A stretch of 14,181 bases of DNA from a bacterium. GTDB taxonomy: Bacteria; Patescibacteriota; Patescibacteriia; Patescibacteriales; JALTFF01. The translations under genes were made by a program, and so were the position numbers. Positions 6,003 through 12,557 of the stretch are shown here, piece after piece. The DNA lies in contig JALTFF010000001.1 in the NCBI GenBank assembly GCA_027007465.1, positions 1 through 14,181 on the forward strand. Reading direction: 5' to 3'. The notes beneath the pieces were generated by a model that searched no databases, had not been told where the DNA came from, and saw nothing but the letters and a program-made list of their open reading frames with translations. Each line of letters begins with the position of its first letter. Position 1 is the first letter of the stretch.

Positions 6003-8099
6003 ATGAAAAATAATAATTCTAAAAAAATAATTATTTTTTATTCCTCAATTGGCGGAGGACATTTTAGTGTAGCTAAAACAATCCAAGATAAAATTTACCA
6101 ATCAGACCCTCAGGCTAATGTTATTTTAAAAGATATTCGTGATTTTACAAATCCATTATGGCGGAAGATTGATGAAAAAATTTACTGGTTTATAGCCAGT
6201 CGTTTACCAAATACTTTTGAAGCTAGTTTTAATCTAGTTCAAAACAAGGGAAAATCAGCTCCTATGTTGTCATTACTCCCTATTCCTAATAATTGTTCTG
6301 AAAAAGAAATATTAAAATTTATTAAAAACAACCAGCCAGATGTTATTTTATCAACCCATTATGGAGCTGCGCAAATTTTAGCAGCTTTAAGAGAAAAATC
6401 TTTGCTACCAGATTTAAATCTTGGTTGGGTTCATACAGATTTCTTTGTTGGTTATTTTCCACGAATATCAAAAATTATTGATCATACTTTTTTAGCTCAC
6501 CCAGAATTAAAAGAAAAATGGATTAAAAATGGAGTTCCTGAAAATAAAATTAGTGTTTCAGGAATGCCAATTGAAACTAATCTTAATAAGTGCAAGCAAT
6601 CAAATTTAATTTCAAAATTAAAATTAAATCACAAAATACCAACAATTCTCATTTCTAATGGCAAAGAAGGAATTGGTAATTATTCTCAAATAATTAAAAG
6701 TATTGTTAATTATTATCAAAATAATTTACAAATAATAGCTGTTTGTGGTCAAAATAAAAAACAAAAAAGACGATTAGAAAAATTAAGCAAAAAATTACCA
6801 AATTTCATCAATTTAAAAGCCTTAGGATTAATTTCTCACAATGAAATGATTTCATTATTAAAATTTTCCTCATTACTAATTACAAAAGCTGGAGGAGTAA
6901 CAACTGCTGAAGCTTTTTCAATTGGCTTGCCAACTATTTTATTGATTTTAACCACTGGACATGAACTAAGAAATATGATTATTTTCAATGACTTTGGGCT
7001 AGTTAGAATAGCCAAAAGAATAAATAATTTAGGTTTAATTACTGCTGAACTATTAAGTGACGCTAATCAACTACAAAATATGATTGAAGCTCAACAAAAT
7101 TTTACTAAATATACAGATTTTTCTAAGATCATCAATTTTACTTCTAATAAACCTTCACTGTCGTTAAATTTTGGCGCAGAAAATGGAGAACCAATTGCAA
7201 AATCAGAACAAATTATAAATCAAATTAATCATGGGTTTCCATCAAATTTTGAAATTCTTCTCTCTTACCCAACATCTGAAAAACCGCAAAAAATAATTTG
7301 GTCTAATCCATTTGGTCATATTGCGCTACGTATTGATAATAAGGTCTATAGTGTCCATTATAAAGCTAAACTTAAAACAGATCCATTTTTTTTGCAACAT
7401 ATTAGTTTAGCAGATTATTTATATGGAACAAAAAAAGAATCTCCCACTCAAATTCATGCCAGCACTTATGGATTATCTTATGGGAGAGAGACAATTGGAT
7501 TAAGAATTGAAGATATTCCTGAAGATTCTAAAAAAGCAATGTTAGAAGAAATTGATGATATTGAAAAAAAATATCAACAGGGAAAATTGTTTTACAAATA
7601 TTCTTATAATTGCGCTAATGTTACAGCCAAAATTCTACAAGCAGGAGGATATAATGTTTTAAAACTTATGACTAAGGCTAAATTACCACTAATGCCTTTA
7701 GATGTTTTTAAAAAGTCTTTGTCATTATTTGAAAGAGAGAGCTCAATTAAAAAAGAGATTGTTTTTTACAAAAAAGTTGTTGGAGCAAAATCTTATTATA
7801 GATATTCTCATTTTCCAATTTCTGCATTGCAATTAGGACGAGCAATTAAAAATATTGTTAATAAACATAATATTCAAACAATTAAAATAGATAAAGTGAT
7901 TATTGCTACAAAAGATTATTCTTCAATTGAAAAATTGTCTTATAATTCTAATTATAATTATTCTGGAATAATTTCAGCTCTCTTAGATGATATACAAAAT
8001 TATTTAAGACAATCCTTACAATTATTTTATAATTCTTATAACAGGCACAAAAAATTTATAAATAAATTAGCGACATTATTTATTTGTTTTAAGAAATAA
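6003..8099 (+). CDS. MGDG-synthase/MurG-type glycosyltransferase fused to permuted papain-like domain
   Basis: The N-terminal ~380 residues form a GT-B glycosyltransferase of the diacylglycerol glycosyltransferase/MurG group (GT28-like), which adds a sugar from a nucleotide sugar to a lipid acceptor at the inner membrane face. Evidence: SSIGGGHFSVAKTI (14-27), LGWVHTDFFVGYF, VSGMPIE, and the donor-site stretch TKAGGVTTAEAFSIGLP (294-310) followed by GHELRN. After a linker, residues about 412-590 form a second domain with NPFGHIALRI (His439), KVYSVHY, and YSYNCANVTAKIL (Cys537). His before Cys is the order of permuted papain-like enzymes such as LRAT and DUF4105/Lnb acyltransferases; this assignment rests on motifs only. 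The last ~100 residues are basic and unrecognised. At 698 residues it is about twice the length of a normal GT28 enzyme. There is no signal peptide. It is followed by a terminator at 8128. Start ATG lacks a Shine-Dalgarno sequence. Confidence 0.85.
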   Translation: MKNNNSKKIIIFYSSIGGGHFSVAKTIQDKIYQSDPQANVILKDIRDFTNPLWRKIDEKIYWFIASRLPNTFEASFNLVQNKGKSAPMLSLLPIPNNCSEKEILKFIKNNQPDVILSTHYGAAQILAALREKSLLPDLNLGWVHTDFFVGYFPRISKIIDHTFLAHPELKEKWIKNGVPENKISVSGMPIETNLNKCKQSNLISKLKLNHKIPTILISNGKEGIGNYSQIIKSIVNYYQNNLQIIAVCGQNKKQKRRLEKLSKKLPNFINLKALGLISHNEMISLLKFSSLLITKAGGVTTAEAFSIGLPTILLILTTGHELRNMIIFNDFGLVRIAKRINNLGLITAELLSDANQLQNMIEAQQNFTKYTDFSKIINFTSNKPSLSLNFGAENGEPIAKSEQIINQINHGFPSNFEILLSYPTSEKPQKIIWSNPFGHIALRIDNKVYSVHYKAKLKTDPFFLQHISLADYLYGTKKESPTQIHASTYGLSYGRETIGLRIEDIPEDSKKAMLEEIDDIEKKYQQGKLFYKYSYNCANVTAKILQAGGYNVLKLMTKAKLPLMPLDVFKKSLSLFERESSIKKEIVFYKKVVGAKSYYRYSHFPISALQLGRAIKNIVNKHNIQTIKIDKVIIATKDYSSIEKLSYNSNYNYSGIISALLDDIQNYLRQSLQLFYNSYNRHKKFINKLATLFICFKK

Positions 8100-8127
8100 A
8101 TAAAGTTTAATCCATCTTTTAAAAATG

Positions 8128-8156
8128 TTGCCTTTATTAATTAAAGGCAATTTTAA
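8128..8156 (+). terminator. Rho-independent terminator of glycosyltransferase gene
   Basis: TTGCCTTTA (8128-8136) pairs perfectly with TAAAGGCAA (8142-8150), a 9-bp stem with the 5-nt loop TTAAT, followed by TTTT. It sits 28 bases after the TAA at 8097-8099. Confidence 0.75.
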
Positions 8157-8206
8157 AATAGATTAATGGAACAAATTTAATCTTGATATTTTTAATTTCT
8201 TCTTCA

Positions 8207-8265
8207 GCAAAGTAATTTTTTAATGAAAAGAAGTTAAGCTTCTCGTAAAAAATTATATTCTTTGC
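8207..8265. other. Long imperfect inverted repeat between terminator and uvrA promoter
   Basis: Three nested arms pair: GCAAAG (8207-8212) with CTTTGC (8260-8265), TAATTTTTTA (8213-8222) with TAAAAAATTA (8246-8255), and AGAAG (8229-8233) with CTTCT (8239-8243) around the loop TTAAG. That is 21 base pairs in 59 bases, with a 4-nt bulge and a 6/2 internal loop. It ends 14 bases before the uvrA -35, so it is not in the predicted uvrA mRNA, and no T run follows on either strand. It may be a cruciform, a protein-binding site or a small RNA. Confidence 0.45.
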
Positions 8266-8279
8266 GCTAAAAGACATTA

Positions 8280-8308
8280 TTGATTTATTTGCAATTTTGT
8301 ATTATAAT
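8280..8308 (+). promoter_or_regulatory. Near-consensus sigma70 promoter of uvrA
   Basis: TTGATT (-35) at 8280-8285 and a perfect TATAAT (-10) at 8303-8308 are separated by exactly 17 bp. RNA would start near 8315-8319, at or within about 4 bases of ATG 8319, predicting a leaderless or almost leaderless message. It also rules out TTG 8280 as the translation start. Confidence 0.75.
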
Positions 8309-8311
8309 ATC

Positions 8312-8324
8312 TTGCATTATGCAA
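8312..8324. promoter_or_regulatory. Palindrome over uvrA transcription and translation start
   Basis: TTGCATTATGCAA is a perfect 6+1+6 palindrome that covers the predicted transcription start and the ATG at 8319. Its position directly after the -10 is that of a repressor operator. It does not match the known LexA boxes of E. coli or Bacillus, so the binding protein is unknown and the site could be chance. Confidence 0.3.
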
Positions 8325-10700
8325 AATAAAATTATTATAAAAGGCGCAAGAGTTCATAATCTTAAAAATATTAACTTAGAAATACCTAAAAATAAATTAG
8401 TTGTTATCACAGGACTTTCTGGGTCTGGAAAATCATCTTTAGCTTTTGACACAATTTATGCTGAAGGACAACGTAGATATGTTGAATCATTGTCAACACA
8501 TGGTCAACATTTTTTAGATTTAATAGACAAGCCAGATGTTGACCAAATTATAGGGCTGTCTCCAACTGTTGCTATAAAGCAAAGAAATGCTTCTTATAAT
8601 CCGCGTTCAACTGTTGGCACAATGACTGAAATTTATGATTATATACGACTCTTATATGCTCGCGCTAACCAAATAAACAGAAATAATTCAAAAATTCCTC
8701 AATTAGAGCCAATAAATTTTTCATTTAATTCTCCTTATGGGGCTTGTCCAGCTTGTAATGGTTTGGGATATAAGCTAAAAATTATCCCTGATTTAATTTT
8801 AAACAAAAATTTAACCATAGCGCAGGGAGCAATCATTCCATTAAACAAAATCGGAATGGCAAAGCAAGATTATTTAGAAAAAATAAATAAAGCTTTAAAA
8901 ACATATAAATTCAATATCAATACTTATTTAAAAGATTTAAACCAAAAACAATTAAATTTTCTCTTATATGGAGAGAATAATTTTAATGGAATCATTAAAG
9001 ATTTAGAAGATAAGCATCAACAAACAGATTCTGATTTTATTAGAAATGAGATAGAAAAATATATGGATACTTTAGTTTGCCCTGTTTGTAATGGAGGGCG
9101 TTTAAACAAACAAGCTTTACAAGTAAAGGTCAATGGATTATCAATTGATAAATTAGTAAATATGTCCATTGACAAAACTTATAAATTTTTTGAGCAATTC
9201 AGTAAAAAAAATAAAAATTTAACTTTTGTAAAAATTATATTACCAATTATTAAAGAAATTAAAAAACGTTTAAAATCATTAAATGATATTGGTTTATCAT
9301 ACTTAACATTAGATAGACAAATAAATACTTTATCAAATGGAGAAGACCAGAGAATTAGATTGTCAAAACAACTTAATTTAGAATTAAATGGGATTATTTA
9401 TATCTTAGATGAACCTTCTATTGGCTTACATCAAAGAGATGTAGATAAATTAATTATAAGCTTGAAAAAGTTGAGAGACTTTGGCAATACAGTAATTGTC
9501 GTTGAGCATGATAAAGAAATTATTTTAAATAGTGATTGGATTATAGAAATTGGGCCAGGAGCAGGGGATAATGGCGGAAAAATAATTACTCAAGGTAGTC
9601 TAAAACAAATTAAAAAATCTCCAAATTCACTAATTGGCTCTTACTTGACTAGAAAGAAAGAAAGTTTTATAATTCAAAAAAATAGGATTAAGAATAATAA
9701 AAGTTTAATTATTAAAGGCGCTAAAGAGCATAATTTAAAAAATTTAACAGTAGAATTTCCATTAGGCAAGTTTATTGTTATAACTGGTGTTTCTGGATCT
9801 GGAAAGTCAACTTTAGTAGGAGATATTTTAGCTCCAGCTCTTCGCAGATATTTTTATCATACTAAAATAAAGCCAGGAGCTTATAAAAAAATAGAAGGAA
9901 TAGAAAATATAGATAAAGTTGTTGTAGTTGACCAATCTCCTATTGGTAAAACACCCCATTCTAATCCAGCTACTTATACAGGTATTTTTAGCCAGATTAG
10001 AGAATTATTTGCCAAGTTGCCAGAAAGTAGAAAGCGTGATTATGATCCTGGAAAATTTAGTTTTAATCTTGCAGGCGGTCGGTGCGAAAAATGTCAAGGT
10101 CAAGGTTTAGTAAAAATAAATATGAAATTTTTGCCTGATGTTTATGTTAAATGCGATGCTTGTAAAGGTTTAAGATATAAAAAAGAAATTCTTGATATTT
10201 ATTATAAAGGCAAAAATATAGCTGACATTTTAGAAATGACAATTAAGCAAGCCTATAACTTTTTTAAAGATTCAAATACAGAAGTTTCATTTTTAAAAAA
10301 ATTAAAAATATTAAATGATATTGGATTGGGCTATATTAAATTAGGCCAACCAGCAACTACTTTTTCAGGAGGAGAAGCGCAAAGAATTAAATTAGCTACA
10401 GAATTAGGGCGTAAAACTAGTCATAGAGCTCTATATATTTTAGACGAACCAACTGTAGGATTGCATTTTATTGATATTAAAAATTTGTTAAAAATTTTAC
10501 AAAAATTAGTTTTAATCGGAAATACTGTTTTGATTGTTGAACATAATTTAGATGTAATAAAATTAGCTGATTGGATTATTGACCTAGGTTTAGAAAGCGG
10601 TGAAAATGGTGGTAGAATAGTAGATGTTGGTATTCCTAAAAAAATAGCTTATAATAAAAAAAGTTGGACTGGAAAATATTTAAGAAAAGAGCTATACTAA
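8319..10700 (+). CDS. uvrA: UvrA-family excinuclease ATPase lacking the UvrB-binding domain (UvrA2-like)
   Basis: This is a UvrA-type tandem ABC ATPase that recognises DNA damage. Visible in order: QNKIIIKGARVHNLKNI, Walker A1 GLSGSGKSS (32-40), YVESLS, NPRSTVGTMTEIYDYIRLLYAR, CPAC (143-146), CPVC (254-257), first signature LSNGED (338-343), DEPSIGLH (364-371), Walker A2 GVSGSGKST (490-498), HSNPATYTG, zinc cysteines 589/592 and 612/615, second signature FSGGE (682-686) and DEPTVGLH (709-716). At 793 residues it is about 150 short of ordinary UvrA (~940). The gap falls just after LLYAR (about residue 115), where the UvrB-binding module and an extra CxxC pair normally sit. That is the UvrA2/DrrC-type layout, linked to tolerance of DNA-binding drugs rather than classic UvrABC handover. 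The first signature has Asn for Gly (LSGGE to LSNGE). Start 8319 gives the family N-terminus. Confidence 0.93.
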   Translation: MQNKIIIKGARVHNLKNINLEIPKNKLVVITGLSGSGKSSLAFDTIYAEGQRRYVESLSTHGQHFLDLIDKPDVDQIIGLSPTVAIKQRNASYNPRSTVGTMTEIYDYIRLLYARANQINRNNSKIPQLEPINFSFNSPYGACPACNGLGYKLKIIPDLILNKNLTIAQGAIIPLNKIGMAKQDYLEKINKALKTYKFNINTYLKDLNQKQLNFLLYGENNFNGIIKDLEDKHQQTDSDFIRNEIEKYMDTLVCPVCNGGRLNKQALQVKVNGLSIDKLVNMSIDKTYKFFEQFSKKNKNLTFVKIILPIIKEIKKRLKSLNDIGLSYLTLDRQINTLSNGEDQRIRLSKQLNLELNGIIYILDEPSIGLHQRDVDKLIISLKKLRDFGNTVIVVEHDKEIILNSDWIIEIGPGAGDNGGKIITQGSLKQIKKSPNSLIGSYLTRKKESFIIQKNRIKNNKSLIIKGAKEHNLKNLTVEFPLGKFIVITGVSGSGKSTLVGDILAPALRRYFYHTKIKPGAYKKIEGIENIDKVVVVDQSPIGKTPHSNPATYTGIFSQIRELFAKLPESRKRDYDPGKFSFNLAGGRCEKCQGQGLVKINMKFLPDVYVKCDACKGLRYKKEILDIYYKGKNIADILEMTIKQAYNFFKDSNTEVSFLKKLKILNDIGLGYIKLGQPATTFSGGEAQRIKLATELGRKTSHRALYILDEPTVGLHFIDIKNLLKILQKLVLIGNTVLIVEHNLDVIKLADWIIDLGLESGENGGRIVDVGIPKKIAYNKKSWTGKYLRKELY

Positions 10701-10743
10701 ACAATGTCAGCAAAGAATAAAGATGATAAGCGTGTTTAAAAAA

Positions 10744-10766
10744 TTCGCTTTTGGAATGTGAGCGAA
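10744..10766. other. Intergenic hairpin 1 upstream of ABC operon
   Basis: TTCGCT (10744-10749) pairs with AGCGAA (10761-10766) around an 11-nt loop. TTCGCT can alternatively pair with AAGCG upstream (near 10728), which hints at mutually exclusive folds. No T run follows the stem. Confidence 0.35.
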
Positions 10767-10771
10767 GGAGA

Positions 10772-10811
10772 TAAGCTTCTTATGATTTTAAGTATAAATC
10801 ATAGAAGTTTA
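10772..10811 (+). promoter_or_regulatory. Intergenic hairpin 2, leader of ABC operon
   Basis: TAAG-CTTCT-ATGATTT (10772-10788, T10781 bulged) pairs with AAATCAT-AGAAG-TTTA (10796-10811) in 16 base pairs including one G-T, with a 7-nt loop. The following sequence is not T-rich, so it is not an ordinary terminator. It lies 65 bases before the ABC ATPase start and overlaps a possible leader ORF. Confidence 0.45.
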
Positions 10812-10826
10812 GCTTTACTGCTTTGA
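10782..10826 (+). CDS. Possible 14-residue leader peptide
   Basis: ATG 10782 opens a 14-codon ORF ending TGA 10824-10826 and encoding MILSINHRSLALLL. AAGGAG at 10765-10770 lies 11 bases before it and is the only strong Shine-Dalgarno-like sequence near any candidate start in this window. The start codon lies in the stem of the hairpin at 10772-10811, and the ORF ends 50 bases before the ABC operon. It may be a regulatory leader peptide or a coincidence; there is no run of a single amino acid that would reveal what it senses. Confidence 0.25.
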   Translation: MILSINHRSLALLL

Positions 10827-10876
10827 TTAAAAAGAAATTCGTTTTGTTGTAAATTTTAATTATTATTTATAAATTT

Positions 10877-11824
10877 ATGCTTTTAGTTAAAGATATTAGC
10901 AAAAAAATTAATAAGACAAAAATTTTAAGACATATTTCTTTCCATCTTCATAAGGGTGAAATTTTAGGATTTTTAGGCCCTAATGGAGCTGGTAAAACGA
11001 CTAGCTTAAGAATTATCACTGGCTTTTGGAAACCTACAAATGGAAGTGTAAAAATAGATGGTATTGATGTCATGGAAAACCAATTAAGCATTAAAAAAAA
11101 GATTGGTTATTTACCAGAAACAGTTCCGTTATATGATGATATGAAGGTAATTGAATATTTAAAATTTGTAGCAGCAATTAGGGGAATAAACAGAAAAAAA
11201 AGCAAGCAAAGAATTAAAGAAGTAATTAAAGCTTGTGGCTTAAAAGATATGACAAATAAATTAATAGATGAGTTATCCAAGGGATATAGACAAAGATTGG
11301 GATTGGCACAAGCTATTATTCATAATCCAGCTGTTTTAATTTTAGATGAACCAACAAGCGGACTTGATCCAAATCAAATTATTGAAATACGTAATTTAAT
11401 CAAAAAATTAGTCAATTCTGAAAGTGATTTCAGTGTTAAAGCTGTAATTTTTTCAACACATATTTTGTCAGAAGTAAGCGCTATTTGCAACAGAGTAATT
11501 ATTATTAATAAAGGTAAAATAGTAGGCCAGGGAAGCCCTAAAGAATTAGCTAATAAAGCTGGAAGTAATGAAATTATTTATGTTAAAATAAAAGGTCCTC
11601 GAGATGAAGTATTTCATAAATTGAAAACAATAGAAAATATTGTTAAAGTAAGAATAAAAGATAAGGAAAGTGATAATATTTATGGTTATGAAATAAGCCC
11701 AAAGTCAGGGGTTGACTTAAGAGAAAAAATATCAACAATAATAATAAAATCAGGATGGAATATTTTAGAATTTAACCAAAAGGATATAGATTTAGAAGAT
11801 ATTTTCAGGAGATTAACAAAGTAA
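10877..11824 (+). CDS. ABC-2 type transporter ATP-binding protein (GldA-like)
   Basis: This is the cytoplasmic ATPase of an ABC-2 export or gliding-type complex. Motifs: Walker A GPNGAGKTT (34-42), Q-loop region YLPETVPLYDDM (78-89), signature LSKGYRQRLGLAQA (133-146), Walker B LILDEPTSGLDP (154-165) and the switch His195 in FSTHILSEV. The C-terminal ~100 residues are the accessory region common in this subfamily. The 315-residue length is normal. LSKGYRQR is typical of GldA/NatA/CcmA-like ATPases. The permease gene follows after 5 bases and a GldG-like gene after that, which is the GldA-GldF-GldG arrangement. ATG 10877 is preceded by TATAAA (10868-10873), which could be a -10 but lacks a good -35; no Shine-Dalgarno sequence. 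The substrate is unknown. Confidence 0.92.
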   Translation: MLLVKDISKKINKTKILRHISFHLHKGEILGFLGPNGAGKTTSLRIITGFWKPTNGSVKIDGIDVMENQLSIKKKIGYLPETVPLYDDMKVIEYLKFVAAIRGINRKKSKQRIKEVIKACGLKDMTNKLIDELSKGYRQRLGLAQAIIHNPAVLILDEPTSGLDPNQIIEIRNLIKKLVNSESDFSVKAVIFSTHILSEVSAICNRVIIINKGKIVGQGSPKELANKAGSNEIIYVKIKGPRDEVFHKLKTIENIVKVRIKDKESDNIYGYEISPKSGVDLREKISTIIIKSGWNILEFNQKDIDLEDIFRRLTK

Positions 11825-11829
11825 ATTTT

Positions 11830-12549
11830 ATGAGCTACATTAAAACAATTTATACTATTTTTAAAAAAGAGATGCTTAGTTATTTTAATTCTCCTATAGC
11901 CTATATTTTTATAGCTATTTTTTTGATTATCAGTAATTGGTTGTTTTTTAATTCATTTTTTATAATTGGCCAAGCAAATATGCGAAATTATTTTGTTTTG
12001 TTGCCATGGATATTTTTATTTTTAATTCCAGCTATTACTATGCGAACATGGTCAGAAGAGAAAAAAAGTGGAACAATTGAATTTTTACTAACATTGCCAA
12101 TAACAAATTTACAAGCTGTTTTAGGAAAATTTTTAGCCCTGATTTGTTTCTTAATTTCTGTTTTGTTTCTCGGAATTACTATTCCTATTACAGTAGCTTA
12201 TTTAGGTAATTTAGATTTAGGGCCTGTAATAGGTGGTTATTTAGGCGCTATTTTAATGGGTTCTGCTTATATTTCTATTGGAATGTGGACATCATCTTTA
12301 ACTAAAAATCAAATTATAAGTTTTATTACAGCTTTAGCTCTTTCATTTATTTTATTCATTATTGGGGCTAATTTTGTAATAGCTTCTGCTCCTCATTTTA
12401 TTCAGCCAACAATGAAATTTTTAGGCATTGGTAGTCATTTTTACAATATTGCAAAAGGAGTAATAGATTCTAAAGATATTATTTATTATTTTTCAATAAT
12501 ATTTTTGTTTTTATGGCTTAATATAAAAACTATTGAAAAAAGAACTTAA
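11830..12549 (+). CDS. ABC-2 permease (GldF-like)
   Basis: This is a 239-residue integral membrane protein and should be the partner of the preceding ATPase. Six hydrophobic segments are visible at about residues 20-45, 55-70, 100-125, 132-155, 162-187 and 215-232. The cytoplasmic loop MRTWSEEKKSGTIEFLLTLP (about 71-90) is the characteristic ABC-2 coupling motif, with E-x(3)-G-T-I/L-E. The N-terminal IFKKEMLSYFNSPIAYIF is the usual amphipathic lead-in of GldF/NosY-type permeases. It starts 5 bases after the ATPase stop and ends 8 bases before the next gene, so it is translationally linked. AGGAG at 11807 is too far (18 bases) to be an ordinary ribosome site. A homodimer is likely as no second permease is present. 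Confidence 0.9.
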   Translation: MSYIKTIYTIFKKEMLSYFNSPIAYIFIAIFLIISNWLFFNSFFIIGQANMRNYFVLLPWIFLFLIPAITMRTWSEEKKSGTIEFLLTLPITNLQAVLGKFLALICFLISVLFLGITIPITVAYLGNLDLGPVIGGYLGAILMGSAYISIGMWTSSLTKNQIISFITALALSFILFIIGANFVIASAPHFIQPTMKFLGIGSHFYNIAKGVIDSKDIIYYFSIIFLFLWLNIKTIEKRT

Positions 12550-12557
12550 AATTTACT

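Noticed and set aside
8280..8318. Upstream TTG start for uvrA adding 13 residues
   Set aside because: The added codons are the promoter itself (-35 at 8280, TATAAT at 8303), and the extra residues do not match the UvrA N-terminus.
9928..10110. 60-codon open frame inside uvrA
   Set aside because: Out-of-frame shadow of the highly conserved second UvrA ATPase domain; no independent evidence.
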